A stretch of 64,000 nt of DNA. Origin: Corella eumyota. Its lineage: Eukaryota > Chordata > Ascidiacea > Phlebobranchia > Corellidae. Every line of letters begins with the position of its first letter. The stretch's first letter is position 1. The notes beneath the pieces were generated by a model, which had not been told where the DNA came from, did no database searches, and saw nothing but the letters and a program-made list of their open reading frames with translations. The DNA is taken from contig OY720100.1 of NCBI GenBank assembly GCA_963082875.1, forward strand, positions 930,001 through 994,000, written 5' to 3'. The position numbers and the translations under genes are program-made. This document shows, piece by piece, positions 33,491 through 48,500 of the stretch.

Positions 33491-34094
33491 AAAAGTCTGT
33501 TTTCGAAATTAAAAAATTAATTTTAGTACAAAAACGTTAAAATAGGACATACTAATAAAATCGTTAAAATATGCAGATGTTGTAAAAATAAATTTACAAC
33601 TTTCCAAAAATAAATTCATTACACAAATAACATTTCAACATAATCTAATCAACCTAAGTGAGATGTATTCCCATGCCTATAATGTAACATCATGAGGTAA
33701 CAAGATACATGACTATGACGTCATATTAGGTCTAATACTATTAATAAACAAATCAATCATCAGAAATTTGGAAATTGCTTTTTGCACAAAAATGGCAATT
33801 TAAAAAATTACAGTAATTTTTTTTTCAATTAGTTTGAATAGAATTTGCAACCCCTAATCCCCCTATTTCTACGAAATGTTTTTTAACCTTTATGACGTAA
33901 CAAAACCGCTATTATGAGATAACATTACGAAGCTTTTATCTTGCTGTCAAGTTGTGGATTGGTTTTCATTAATCTTAAAATTTTGATAAAAAAAATCCAA
34001 AAAAGATAAAATGATAATTATGTTTAAAGCTTGATATTTAAATTGTATTGTAAGTTTTTATATATTTTCTAAAATCTGTATTTAAAATAACTTA

Positions 34095-34275
34095 AACTAG
34101 CCAATAGCCTGCGTTACAGTCGGCATTTCAATTGTTATAATATGGTCACAACTTTTAACTAATATTTGCCCGCAATAATTTACCCACGCACAACAAACAG
34201 CAGTTTTATATATTTTGTAGCTTATAAATTAGGCAAATATATCGCCTACTTAGTCCCATTATATACATATATTAC
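34095..34275 (+). mobile_element. MITE-B copy, most complete
   Basis: Runs from CTAGCCAATAGCCTGCGTTA through CAATTGTTATAATATGGTC, ACTAATATTTGCCCGCAATA and ACAACAAACAGCAG to TATCGCCTACTTAGTCCC. Used here as the reference for the family. Confidence 0.7.
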
Positions 34276-34564
34276 TCATTATAAAACAAACAGAATGGTA
34301 GCGAAACTTGTTGGTTAATTTGCAGACAAATTTAAGGTTTCCTACTAGAATGAAATCATCAAGTTTGAGATACACCCACACAAGAATTAAAATAAACATT
34401 AACTTGTTTGGTTAATTTCTTACGACAAAAAATAATGCTTAAAAGCAATTCAAATAAAACTTAGGTCTTAAAATATTTTAAATTAATTAAGTTAATTAAC
34501 AGTTTTTTTTTAATTAAGTTTTTTCTTTTTTTAATTACTTTGTATTTTTTGTCAAGTTTTTATC

Positions 34565-34800
34565 TTATTTTTCCTTATATGACGTCATAAATAGGGGGTC
34601 GTAACGTCCACCCCATTCCTTTTTTTTTATGACGTCATAGATAGGGGGTCGTAATGTGACCCATAAAATCCGCCTCTAATTACTCCTCGGGGGTTTATAA
34701 CAACACTTTTGACCCTCGGTCTATTGTTGTAACCCAGCTGGGGTTAGGGGTACTCGAACTTTCGATGGCCAACAATAGAAACATGATACGTCACAATGGG
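34565..34800. promoter_or_regulatory. Candidate regulatory island with repeated CRE-like blocks
   Basis: Locally G+C-rich in a long AT-rich gap. A 30-bp block (TATGACGTCATARATAGGG and its continuation) occurs at 34578 and again at 34628 with two differences. It is followed by an E-box palindrome CCCAGCTGGG (34733-34742) and two ATTGTT/AACAAT Sox-like words. No coding frame is evident. The role is inferred only from composition and motif clustering. Confidence 0.35.
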
Positions 34801-37800
34801 GTGGCTTGTTACGTAAGAATACAATTTGTGTCAAATTTTAAAGTGTAAAAAACTGAAAAAAAAAGATTTATTTTATTAAAAAAATTGTTTTAAATATTAA
34901 ATTAGTTTAAATAAATAATTCCGCCTTTTTTTAAGATTTTTTAAATAAATATAATTTTTAAAAATGCAAGAGCGTTAAAAACTAAATTTGGTGTTAAAAT
35001 CTAAAACAAAATCAGAATTTCGATATAGATAAGACCTTCGTGACGTCATATAGACCTAGGTTTGACGTCACAAACAATAGGTCGCAAATTTTAGTTATAT
35101 TTCTTAATATTTTAAATGTAAACAACTTTGTTAACGTATTTAAACAGGGTTTGCTACTTAAAAATGAAAATGTTTGCTTAAATAATGAATTTATTCGTTT
35201 AAATAACTGTGCAAATATAACATAACAATTCAATTAAATCACAAAATAAATCATTTTAATATTTAACAAAAACCAACTTATACTTAAACTTAAATATTCA
35301 AGTCTTTATAACAGTTTTAAAAACTAATAATTTAAGAAATGTTTAAATTGGAATACTAATATTAAACAACAAATAAGCCAAGTTTTAAGTCTGTTTTGCA
35401 AAGATAAAAGTTAATATATTTGTATATGTTTAAATTTAACTTGATTTTTATTTGTTAGCAATAATTAGAAATTATTTAACTAATTAATTCCATTATTTGT
35501 CACCAATATTTGTTCAGTATAACTTGCAATATTTACCGACTACCTACAAAGCGTAATTAGTCTAGCCGACATAGCAGGAATATTATTCACACACAACCCG
35601 AGATCCATTTCAGTCGACGAGAATTTGCGCGCCACGAAAAAATGTCTTAAATTTAACTTCGCGAAGAAAACGCGACCGAAATCTTTAGTGAACAATCGTT
35701 TAATACAACATCAAAGCTTCGAATTATCTTTGTAACTAGAACGGACTGTATTAAAGTTTAGGTGTGACGTCATAAAACAAGATTAATTACGTCATAGATG
35801 GTAAAGTTTAGATGGTAAAGGCAAAAGTAGGGTCAAAAAAGTCAAAAATTAGAGAATAAGGTTTGCAAAAATACGCAGAGAAAAAAGTAAGAACAAGTTA
35901 ATAGGATTTAAAGTAGTATCTAGCATTTTAACGTTAACTTAAACCTAATCCTAATGATCTGGTCATGTTATTTACGCTAAAATAAGTTAAATTATATGTC
36001 TAATTATAAAGTTACAAGTAATAATGTAAATATATCAAATGCGTTTTGCAAATTTTAGCAAGTTGTAATTACCCACATTCATTTCACATAAACCAAGTTT
36101 ATAATAATTCTATAAAAGCATATTTATGTAAGTTGTATTGGGTTTTCAACTATTTATTTAAGCCCATAAGAAATAGAAGCATAAGTACTCTCATAGCCTT
36201 GAGACGCCGATCAAAAATAAAAGCGATTTTTAGGATTAATTCTTGAAATACCTTTAACTAAAGTAAAGAGAAAATGGCATGTAGTTTTTATAAGGTTAAT
36301 TGCTATATAATGTATGTGACTTTAGGTTGTATTTCGTAATTTCTTAGGTATTATTATAATTTTAATTTACACAACATTTGTTTATTAAAATTTATAAATG
36401 ATATCACTGTATTTTTTTGTGATATATTTTCTTGATTTTTGCGCAAATTTGATTTATTTGATTCAAACTTCCTTGTTTATAATGACAATTGTCGTCATAA
36501 AAATATTTATGAGATCACAATAATGGGGAATTCAGAAAATCTGACAATTTTGTCAATTTTAAATTCCGATTTCGCAATATACAGTTTATATTAAACGTTA
36601 AAGTGTTTATATAGAGGTCATTTAAGTAAAAATTATTTAGATATTTAAAATCAATTTAAGTTTAGAGCTAAAAAGTACATAGAAAATGATATCAAAAAAT
36701 ATTTATTAGTAAATTTATTATTAACCTATTATTAGGTATATAGTTATTATAGAGTTAAAGTGTTAAAGTACAGATAGGGTTACAGTATAAATATATGTTT
36801 AAATAACACCATAAAAGTAATACGAAATTTAAGAACCGTAAAGTTAAAGAGTTAATTCTAAAAGTGTTAAAAAATTATTATATATTTTTTTCAAAATGTT
36901 AAATTTTCTGATCTCAAATTTGTTAATTTTTTATTTTTAAACAATGTTAATCTTTGTTATAACACCCTAACCACAGAGAATGTTTAAATGTCTTTTAACT
37001 ATAATGTTTTTTGATTTAATCTGATTAAATTCCTCGAATAATTTCTTATTTATCCCCAAACCGGAACAAGATTTCATTCTTGTTTAAATTTGTTTTCAAT
37101 TTTCAACCAAGTTTGTTTAAATTTAAACCATTTAAATCTCCGTTTCAAAACAAAGTTTAGATTTGAAATGAACCGAAACTTGATATTTTAATCGTTGTAA
37201 AAGTATTGACGTCTATGTATATTAGTTCATTTATATTAGTAAACATGCAAAATTAGAAATAAATTTTGCTAGACAAAAATTTTTAGAGGAATTGGCACAA
37301 TTCAAACATAAATAAACTTTAAATTAAACTTTAAAATTAATTATTATCTTAGATATTCAAAAAAACTTTTAATAAAAATTGTATTTAATATTGTTAAAAA
37401 ACTTAACTTAATAATGTTGTTAAAAAGTTTAATTTTAAGTAAAATTAAGTTTAAATTGACAATATGTTTATTGGTTTTTGATTATCAGAAAAAAAGTTTA
37501 AAATTTTAGTATTACGTGTTCGCCTTAGGCTTATAACTAACCATGAAAAATTTAGCAAAATTTTAATCTTAAACTTGTTTAAAAAGTCAGGGTTTTTATA
37601 AACGCAAGTTTAAATATTTTTCGAGTAGTTTTTTTACTATTTGGATTTACGCCAGTTTTATGTTTGAAATGTAAGCTTATATTGATAAAGTGGTCTCGTA
37701 TTCTCATGCATGGGTAACGCTAACAGGGTCTATTAAAACTTCTTAAAAACTTGAGTTTTTAACAACTCTGCTTTGACTGTTTTAAACCTACTTTAATTTT

Positions 37801-39533
37801 GTAAATTTAGCATAAATTAACATTTGAATTTTGGACAGAAATTTTGGTAACATTACGTTAAATTTAAAAAGTTTTTCATATTAAATAACTTGTTTAACGC
37901 TGAGTTATATTTACAGCTATTAGGTTCAAATTTTATTGGGTTATTTGATCCCAGTATTTTACATTAAAAAAATGCTGGCTCTATAACAACGAAGTTTTAT
38001 TTTTTACATCTAAATTGTAGCAAATTTACGTCTGTTCGCCGGTAAAGAGTCAAAAGCGTTAAACGCTTACCCAAAACTAGAAATTAAGTTTTGAAAATAG
38101 TTTTTGTTATTTTAACCCCTCTGAAATATTTTGTAATAATAACCACTTAAGACCGTGTTACTACAACCTAATGCATTTTAAACGCGGTCCAATTATTAAC
38201 TTAAATGGTCGAATGGCTTTGTCTAAGTGTAAAATAGCTGGGGCCTAAATGCTGTAGGAAACCGGCGATGACTCTTTAAAGTTAAGTCTATATAAACAAA
38301 AACCTCTGTACGGCGCTATCCAAAAGGTTTTGCGTTAATTTTACGATTTAGAAAACCACTGACGTATTAAAGGAACTATTTTCTCTGTATTTGCGAGGCG
38401 GATTAACATATTTTACAAAATTGCGAGAAATTATTGACACAAGGGATTTCTTGTGTTTTTTTCTCCTACGAGACAAATTTATCTTTATTTGGTCATAACC
38501 ATATTGTTTGTGACGTAATTAGTGACGTCATAATATTATAAACGTCAGTGTTAGATTGTAGCTTCGAGTTTTACTTAATATGGTAAATAGACACAAGTTA
38601 AGTCTAGAAAAATGTCTAAAAATGTCAATTTTGGCAAAGTTAAGTTGAACTTAGACTTTAGAACTTTCAATTAGATTTTAAGTGATTAAATTAAGAAGAA
38701 GTTTTAGGTTTTGACGACTTGCAGATGGTATTCGGATCTTGAATCAAGATTTTGTGATTCTGATAAATTATTAGATTACAAAAGTTCAAGTTTGTGGATT
38801 ACTTTAAAGTTTATGAGAAAGTTGTTTTGCAAAATGTTTCGTATTAAATAATGCGTTATATGATATGGGAAGGTATCAAGATATAACAATAAACTATTAT
38901 GTAACGCAAAACATACTTATGTTCAAATCTTTGTTAAAATTAGGTTTTTAGAACAAAAAAATGTTACTTTTTTGTCAAAAAATGAAATAAATGTAGGACA
39001 TAATTATATATAAAAGAAAATAATTAAATATATCATATTTTTGTTATAAAAACTATTAAAAAATAGCAAAAAAAGAACAATAATGATATTTAAAAGATAT
39101 TAATATATTGACATAGGATTTAATTTAAGATTAATCGTCTTAAGGTAACCGTCGTTTAAGTTAGCGCCACAAGTTTTGTTTATTTGTGGATTTAAAGTTG
39201 ATTCTAGAAAGTGAGAACTTCCGCTGCCAGATAATTGCGAAATCCGCTTAAACTTTAAAGCTTAATTTTAACCAGTTTTTAATTAAAAGTTAGAATAGTA
39301 AAATTAAAAATAAGTCATTTAAGTAGCTAGCCACAATCTTGAACCATATTTTATATATAGAAATTTTTCTTTATCTTAATTTTAATCAATTTTTAAAAAT
39401 AACTTTTTTTTAGATTTTGTGTGAAGTTTTAATCTGCTTTAGCCTAAGGGATTAAGCGGTGAAGTTGATTGTTAAAGACAATCAGGTATTGTTACGTCAC
39501 ACAAGTCCTTTATTGTATAATAAGAAGATTAAA
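34801..39533. other. Gene-poor region upstream of the sushi gene
   Basis: AT-rich DNA without recognisable exons or tRNA-like repeats. Scattered TGACGTCA words lie at about 35040, 35063, 35763 and 38522. A second G+C-richer patch at 35575-35760 includes GAGATCCATTTCAGTCGACG and the inverted CTTCGCGAAG. Short ORFs here look random. Confidence 0.4.
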
Positions 39534-42500
39534 ATGAGGATTTTTTGGGCGTTTTTGGCGTCTTTTTTTGTGGCAAGTTTTTGCGAGGAAATTTTAACTC
39601 CGGAAGTGGTTTCGGCGGAATCGGGAATTTTAGCGGAAACCGGAATTTCGGCGGAGTCAACAGACAGAAGCAAACGACAAAGTGGACCTCGTAAGTTCAT
39701 TAATTAATCATTTTTTAATTAGTTAATATTTTAAAAAAAATGTTAAAAACGTAATTAAAAAAATAATAACGATAGCATCGTCGTATAGTCCTAATCTTTA
39801 ATTAAAGTTCTTTTATCTTATTATTTTTGTTTGTTTATTAATTTTTTTTACACTTGACCACTCACGCATTAAACAAATTGACCGATAGTCACGTGACCTT
39901 AACATAATCACGTGATATTTACCAGATGAAAGATGAATGCTAAATTAGGGATTACTTTAAAGTTTAAAAGATCACAAATTTTAGTTTTCGAGGTTTTATG
40001 CGACTTAACCCAGTATAAAGCACGTTCTTATCTGTTTATTTAATGAGGTTTTAAAATGGTTTTTAAGGTTTAAGTTATTGAGAATAAGGTTTTGTATACC
40101 TAGAACTTGATCAACTAGTTTTACGGAATTTAAAAAGCTTTTTATCCTCGATTTTTTATTATAAATTTTGATGGTTTGAGCCTGGATTTTATTTTTTTAT
40201 TTTTAAGTCCTAAAATTATTGGATTTTCTTATTTATTTATTTATTTTGGGTTTTCGCGCATTGATAAAAGTAAATAATAAATACGATATACAATTAATAT
40301 TACAACAATGCGATGGGAAAAAATGACAAAATCAATTTAATGATTTAAAACATGCCAAAAGTATTAATGTTCACATAAAGATATTAAGTATGTTATGGCA
40401 TGGTCACCAAACCCAATTGTTTAACAAAATAATATTTAAATTTTAAAAAAATATATTTTTGCAAAATATTTAAACCTAATAACGCAATAATGTGTAAAAA
40501 TATAGTTGCATAATAGTGGTTTTCAATTTAAAAGAAAGGTTTCTTTACAAAAACTCTAGGAATTTAATCGATAACATCATAATCTAAACACCAAAACACA
40601 AATATTTTGGCTTAATGTCTGACACTTTAACATATTTGTTGAGGATACAAACAAACCACAGACAAAGTTCTAACTTGAGTTTAAATACAGGCATTAATAT
40701 TTTTAATTTTTAAATTCAATTTTTTTCCTTTTTTGCAACTTTTACTTATGTATATTTATTACCCACAATCCTTTCTGCAGACGACAGTATCTTGGAGTTG
40801 TTTATGTCGTAAACAATGACGTAACAATAGCCTCGTTGTCTTAAATGTTGTTGTGTGGTATAAGTTGATTTGCAGCGGATGTGGTTTTAAACTTGAAGTG
40901 TTTGGTTTTTTAAATTTTTAGTTTGTCGTGGTTTTGTTGAATAAATTACCGATGCCCTTGTAAATGACCTTGAAATATGTAATCTGGTTGCGCTCAGTAA
41001 TATTTCATTTAAATCTCAATTTGACCTCCCATTTAGTAAAAACTCCACTTTTATCTCCCTTTAAACCCCGTTTAGTAACCCTCGAGTTCAAACCCCCAAT
41101 TCGACCCTTATTTTAACTCTTTTTAGTAAAATTTTATTTTTACCCTTCTTTGGCCCCCACTTTAACCCAGTTTAGTAAATTTTATTTCAAACCCTTATTT
41201 GACTCCTATATTTTATTCCTTTTAGTAAACTTTATTTTTACTTCTATTTAAACTCTTTTTTATATCATATTCAGTAAAACCCATATTTAATAAAACCCCC
41301 ATTCCAACTCCCTATTTGACCCCTATTTAATAAAACTTAATTTTAACCGTAAATTTAAAACGTATTTCTCCTTTAAATCTTGTCATAACTTATTCCAAAA
41401 TACACATTTAATTTAACCCAGCAGCAATGTTGTTCCAATTAATCGACCTCTAACCATTAACAAGTGCAGCTACTTAAACCTTATATTAATAATATTAGAG
41501 TAAGTATTTAATCACAGGTTTGCGTGCATTAAATAATATCGTGGGTGGGCGAGAAAGTGTTTACTATCAACTTAAAAGTTGTTGCTAGACGTGAGTTTTT
41601 CAGGGTTTTTAAACTTTGATAATTTAAATGTTGATTGATTTTTATTAAAATGGACAAAACTTTTAAAAATATTTTATTTTGAAAAAAATTTGGGGCTTAA
41701 ACTTAATGAATTTTTTTGGCTTGAATCTTTTTTATTTAAATTAATTGCTAATTTGTCAATTTGAAAGGCCGGTTTTAAGTAAAAATATGTACCAAAAGTT
41801 CTAAATTTACTCGCAAATTCGTTCTTTTTTAATTTTATTCGCTTTTCCAGTTGCTTTTTATAAATATTTCAATTTAAAGGGCACAAGTTGACTTAAAATA
41901 TGTATTAAAAGTTTTAAAGTTTACTCCGTAAATCAGTTTTTTAAAGTATATTTCAGAAATCCGTTTTTTTTTTCTTTTAAATTTTATCCGCAAATCCGCT
42001 TTTATTCTTTTAAAATTATCCATTTTTTTATTCATCTGCGTATCCAATTTTCCTGATTTTCACGATAACAAAATCTCAATCAGTAAAACTCAGAAGTGCA
42101 AAAAACGCCGACACCAAAATTTTTATTTTTAAATTTGAAACTGTGAATTTTTCACGGCCCATTTAAAACCTCTTTGTTTGTGTTTATACAAAAACTCTTT
42201 AAAAAATGAACTGTTGAAATATATTGTCTACGTAATAAGCGGGATTCTATTTAGTTTTATGACGTCATTATTGGTGGTTAAAAAGTTTATGCTTATTATT
42301 TTTCAAGTACACTTAACCTTAATATTATGATCCGTGAAAACGTAGAATTTTGTGTGATGTCATAAAGAGGGTATTGTTTTAATAGTAAGATATGTTAAAA
42401 ATGGATTGTGACGTCATAATTAAATAATTTTTACAATAGAAAATTTTTGAAATAATTTAATTATTCTGCAAAACATTTTTTTTTATTTGTGTAACAATGT

Positions 42501-45500
42501 TGATTGTTCAAACGATTGTTATGTAGTAAATAAAACATAAATGACTCGGTTTCAATTATTCTAATTTAAAAGTTTTATGTTTTAAAATTATTGAGCTAAG
42601 TGTACATTTAAAAAAGTTAATTTGTTTTAACAAAATACAAAAAATGTTTCAACAAATTTAAAACATTTTAAGTAGTTTTCAAGTTTATTAAAATTTTTGT
42701 CAATTTTTAAACCCATTTCATTTTTTTATTTAGGTTTTTCGCACATTGATAAAAGTAAATAATAAATACAATTAATATTACAACAATGCGATGGGAAAAA
42801 ATGACAAAATCAATTTAATGATTTAAGACATGCCAAAAGTATTAATGTTCACATAAAGATTTTAAGTATGTTATGGCATGGTCACCAAACCCAGAAAAGT
42901 TTAAATTCAAATTTTTTTTAAATTTTAAATTTTAATTTTTCCGCCCAAATAAAAGTAGTAAAAAAGTTTGCAATAAATATTACAATAATGCAATTACAAT
43001 AATGCAATGTTTACATAAAGATTTTATGTTATGGCATGGTCACCACATCTCGACCAAAAGACAAATCTAAAAAACTAAATTAATTTTTAACACAAATCGA
43101 CTTAACAAAACTTGTTAATTTTCCAGACAATTAAGGTTAACCATTGACTAAACAACTTTATTGACTTTACGATCTCAAATTTAATTTAAATTTACTTTGT
43201 AATCAGCACTATTTGTTCCTATGTAGTTCCCAGACAGAAGTTTTGTATTTATTTCCTTTTTATTTGCAGACAAAAGCTTTATTTTGTTTGGTGGATTTTA
43301 AGTAAACGTTGTGGTGGCTAATTATTGGTGCAAAACGCTTTTTAGGTTTTTAATTATTTAATTAAAATGTTGCTCAATAAGTATAAGTAAAAAGATTATT
43401 ATTTAAGAACACTTTTCACTAAAAAAACTAATTAAAAAGTTAATTGATTAATTAAAACAACTGTCAATAAAAAAGGGTAAAAGTGAATTTTATTTATAAA
43501 TAATAATCATTAAAGAACACTAATAAAAAGTTAATTATTTAATTAAAATGATAAAAAAAGTTGCAAAAAATATTTAAGATTCTATCTTTAACATTGTTGG
43601 TCAAATAATATAAGATTATGACGTCATTACTACGACGAAGGAAACCGATTATGACGTAACAGTTAACACAAACCACTAACAAACCAATGGGGATAAAGTT
43701 TGGATTAAGAAATTTGTGTCATTCAACAAAAATAACAAATTCAACTTCAGGGATTTCACACCGAGATCTATTTTCCTCTCACGATACAAGTCGCGGTCAA
43801 GTGTCTGTGACGTCATATTTGTTTATTTCGTCATAATTTAATAATTCTATTTATTGGTTTAAATTTAGTTTTTGTTAAAATTTTTAAAGAAAATAAATGA
43901 AAATATTAAGTTTTACAAATTCTAGTTTATTAAATCTCAACTTTTTCGTTTGTTAAATTTCATGATTTTAAATTGATTCCGGTTTGTTGATAGTTTGGTT
44001 AAAATATTAAATTTCGCTTCGTTAAAATGAAATCTAAGATGTTGGGGACATTGCGTTGTAATTATGTCGGTATAGAAAGCAGTTTATGTCTAAAATTGCG
44101 AGGTTTAAATTTATTCAAAATTTAATAGAAAAAATAAAAGTTTAAATTTTTTTAAATGTAAAAAAAATTTTTGATTTTGATTTTTTTTACGTTTTTTTCT
44201 TTACGAAATTAATTTTGTTTAAAAGTTTTAAAAATGTTAACTTTTTAATAAAATTTAATACCAATTAGAAATGAATGATTATTATTCACAACGTTAAGTC
44301 TCTTAAGTAATATTAAATTGTGCCAATCTTAATAATCTCTTATCAGTTAATGATATTATATATTAAGTTAATTAATAATATACTTGGTGATTACAATCTG
44401 TCAATTTTGCAACTTTTTCGATTTTATTTTGGTTTCCGCGGATTAACATAACTTCCACCTCGACCACCTGTTCTTAAATTGTTTACGTAACAAGCACAAC
44501 CACGTGATGTCATAATGAAAAGGCCATTTTCAGCCAAATTTTTAAAATTTTTAAATTTTTTGAAAGATTTAGTTTTTAAAATATTATTTAATAAAAAAAT
44601 AAAAACCTGAAAAATACAAAATTTAAATAAATAAAATTTTTCAGATTTAATTAATTTAAATTTTGTAGATTTTTCTAAACTATAAATATGTGAAAATGTG
44701 GATTATTTGTATTTTGGCACCTAAGCCGACTATTTGTCTAAATAAACTTTTAAGTAAGATTAAGTGAGGCATGAAGTTTGTTGTTACTTTAACCTGGGTT
44801 GGAATATCTTCGAATCATTATAATTTAACATTAACGACTCGTGTTAAACTTGTTAATTAATCGATAATAAAAGAAAAAATTATGTATTTAAAAATTGGGT
44901 TAAAATTGTAAATATTAGTTGATAGCCTGCGCTTGACATTTTAATTGTTGTAATATGGTCGCAACTCTTAACTAATATTTGCTCATAATAATTTACACAT
45001 ACCCTACCCAAGCTTATAGGATTTCAATGTCACTTAACTAAAATAAGTAAAATAAAGCACGTTGTGGGGTTTAATTAGTAATTAATAAAGCGCACAAAAT
45101 ATTATAAAATTTTAGAATCAAAACAACAAAAAATAAACATTAAAAAATGCACAAAACTTAATTTTAACAATTTATAACTTTAGTGTATTTTTAAATTATA
45201 TTAATCCTAAAATTTTTAATTTTTAATTTCAATTTTTATTTTTTTAGCTGTACCTCCTCCCACTGATTTAATCATCGATGTCGTTAAGGAAACTGGGTTC
45301 AGAGTAAGATGGACCCCAGCGAGGTAAACTTAAAACATTTGTTTAAAACTTAAATTTAATTCATATTTTACTTGTTATTTGTAGCAAGTTTTAAATTAAT
45401 GTTTTTAATTATATTCCAGTGTTGCAAATTATTATGATAAATGATTCGCTATCTTTAGAAAAAATAGCAATTTTACGTAATTTATAATTTTTATCTATTG

Positions 45501-48500
45501 CTTACAACTAATTACAGTTTTAAACTCCTTATTAAGGCAAATGTAATCTTTCTTAATTTTTTTTAAACATAATTGCAACGGTTATAAACATTTACATGAA
45601 ATGATATTTGTACTGGGACCAATATACAACAGTTACAACATTTATAGTTAATATTTTTTAAATTATTATAAAAAGTTAGATTTTGACATTTTATTAGTAT
45701 TATATTTTAAACATACTTTTTTGCAGCATTTTAAAAGTTAACAATATACATATACTAGTTCCAAATTAAAATAAAGATGTAATTTTATGTTAAGGTCGCG
45801 CATTCGACCTTCCCACATCAAGGATAAGATACAAAAAAATAAAATAAAGTTTCACATTATGTTATTGCTAAAAACGGCTTAATTTATATTGTACAGTGCT
45901 TTAGATATAATTTGTTAATTAACATCAATTTTTCTTATGTTATGCTTTATATTGTAGTGGGATAACGGGAAATTACATCACAGTTCGTGAGATTGGAGGA
46001 GATGGTCTACAAGAAGCAAAGCTAAAACCCAGAGTCCGGAAAGTGAAAATAACCGACCTCAAACCAGGAACTTATTACGAAGTTGAAGTGAAATCTTTAC
46101 ATGGATCGAGGAGCAGTGGTTCCCTGGTGCTAAGAAGGCAAACTAGACCGGCAGGTGGGGCTATTTTTTTTTAATTTTTTTAAAAGTTTGGTAGTTTGGT
46201 TAAGCGGTCATGGCAGCGGACTATGAGCCGAAAGGTTTCTGGTTTGAGCCCCACCATTGTCACACTATTCGGTCTTAAGCTCAGCGTTTTTAGACAGCTC
46301 GATCACTTACGTCACAACTGCACAATATTATTTAATAAAAAATATAAAACCTATCACCTTAAGGTAATATGTAAAAAATGGTAGTTTAGAGTATCGTTTA
46401 TGGCATTGGATTATGAGCCGAAAGGTTTCGAGTTCGAGCCGCACCAATGCCACAATATTTTCTTTTGAGCTCGACGCTTACAAAATGTTATTACGTCACA
46501 ATAGCATACCTTTTCCCAATAAAATTTAAACATAAGGTAACATAAAAAACGTCATCAAAAATAATTTCCTATGTTTGATTAAAATATATAAATTTTATAA
46601 GTTTATGTTAAAAATTCTTTCCATTTTTATAAAAACTCTTAAGTTACCACTTTTGTGCTAAACGATGACAAAGTACACACTTAAGTCACCACACCCACTC
46701 GATTAGGGTCTCAAGTATGTTACAATTGTCACTCGACGTTTAATATCTAAAATTCCATAAAATAATTTAATTTTTTATAAATTTGAGGTCAAGTTAAAAA
46801 TGTATTGTGCGTGTTGACCAATCAAATAATGACATTTTTACTTGTTAAACATAAATCTTAAGTTTTAGGAAAAATAAAATAAATGTTTGTACATAATTTA
46901 AAGTTAAAGTAAAGGTTAATTACGGCTTATGATACAAACTTTATATTAAACCTATAATTTATAACTTAACATCTTGTAATATACAATAAACCAACATTTT
47001 TGGTGTTAAAATAAAAGGTTAACAAGGTTAACTTACATAGCTTAACTATTACAAACTTAAACCAATTCTGGCGCAGAATATTCAAATTTCGCGGTTTATT
47101 AAAATAGTTGTGACGTAGACAATGAAACCATTGTTATGTCATGGTAACTTGTAGTGTATACAAACGGTTCATTGAAGTTTGGAAAATCAGAAACAAATTA
47201 AAATTCGATTTGTCTTGCAAGTTGACTTTTCTTATTTGTGACGTCATAGTTAGCCCATTGTAAACAGGATCTACAAAGCGCTATAGCACGGTAAAGGTTT
47301 AAATTATCAATCAACGCTTTATTAAAAGATCTAATAAAGGTTTATATTATGTTGGTTATAAGCACGTGTAAGCTATTTTGTCAACACTTTAAAATAATTT
47401 ATTTGTGAATGTGGATTTGAATATTTAAAGAAATTATAATTTTTTAACGTGCTGAAAGTTTTATTAACTTTTAACTTAATTTTTTTAAGGGTTTTTAATT
47501 TTAGAAGTCAACGCTTTTAACTTAACCGGCAGCATGGTGTAGTGGTAAGAACACTTGCTACACCACACATGAAGTCGTGGGTTCAATTCCCACTGATCTC
47601 ATGCTGTAGCGCTCTTGAGTAAGGCGCTATAAACAGTATGAACTCCTGCTGAGCCAGCACTTAACCAGCAGCTTAATTATCAGGCAATTAGAATCTATAA
47701 TATCCCAAACTGCAAAAGTCAACTCGAGGTTGGGTCAGGGTAAATGACGTTACTCTATGTTTAAGTTATGAAGTCGACCTTCCTACATCGAGGATAAATT
47801 AATAAAAAAATAAAAACACCAACCGTGTTTGATTGACGGTTACGTGACTAAGCTACCTAATTACCGGACCTTAAAAATAACTTCACGCCACTCTACAGTC
47901 GACTTATTTTACGCATGATTGGGTTTCGATGACGTAATTAGAGAGTAAAATTGACCCAGTTTAAATTTTGATTAACTCATTGTGGTTTATAACAATTAGA
48001 AATAAACTTGATTGTGTTTGATAAGGTGTATTGTTTAGAACAATGGGTATTGTTATTATAATAAACATAATCACTGAACTTTTTATTTTTAGATGAATTT
48101 GATTCCCACCACGACAATATCATCGAAAACACTTTACTCGCCTCATCACATGACCCTACGTCACACCAGGGCGGCTCTTCGTCATCAGGAACCCATCATG
48201 TCGTGACGTCATCAGGAGGGTCGACTGTGGATGGAACTCGTCGAATTGTGACGTCAATAAATGGAAATCACACGGTTGTGACGACATCGGGAGGTCGTCG
48301 AATTGTGACGTCATCGGGCGGTGGACACACTATGACGTCATCAGGAGGTTCTACAGGAGGTGGACGTCACGTGATTACGTCATCAGGAGGTTCTTCCTCG
48401 TCGACAGGCGGTGGTGGTGATCGCGTTGTGACGTCATCAAGTGGTTCTACGTCATTGAACGGAGGTGGTCAGGTTGGAAACCGAATCCACAATCATTTTA

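Larger units (their letters stand above)
32865..34094. other. Intergenic, start of gene-poor region
   Basis: No exon seen. It contains two SINE-B copies (listed separately) and AT-rich DNA with a TGACGTCA octamer near 33717. Confidence 0.4.
39691..45247. other. 5.6-kb first intron of the sushi gene
   Basis: No alternative exon recognised. It contains three MITE-A copies, one MITE-B copy and a pyrimidine-rich degenerate repeat (listed separately). A G+C-richer patch with two TGACGTCA words lies at about 43600-43860. Long first introns often hold enhancers, but nothing here proves it. Confidence 0.4.

Noticed and set aside
34801-36300. Short ORFs of 60-75 codons in the gene-poor region
   Set aside because: Low-complexity composition, no splice context and no domain-like pattern; expected by chance.
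47526-47600. Genuine tRNA gene
   Set aside because: A- and B-box-like words are present but there is no complete cloverleaf, and the sequence continues into the dispersed SINE body and tail.
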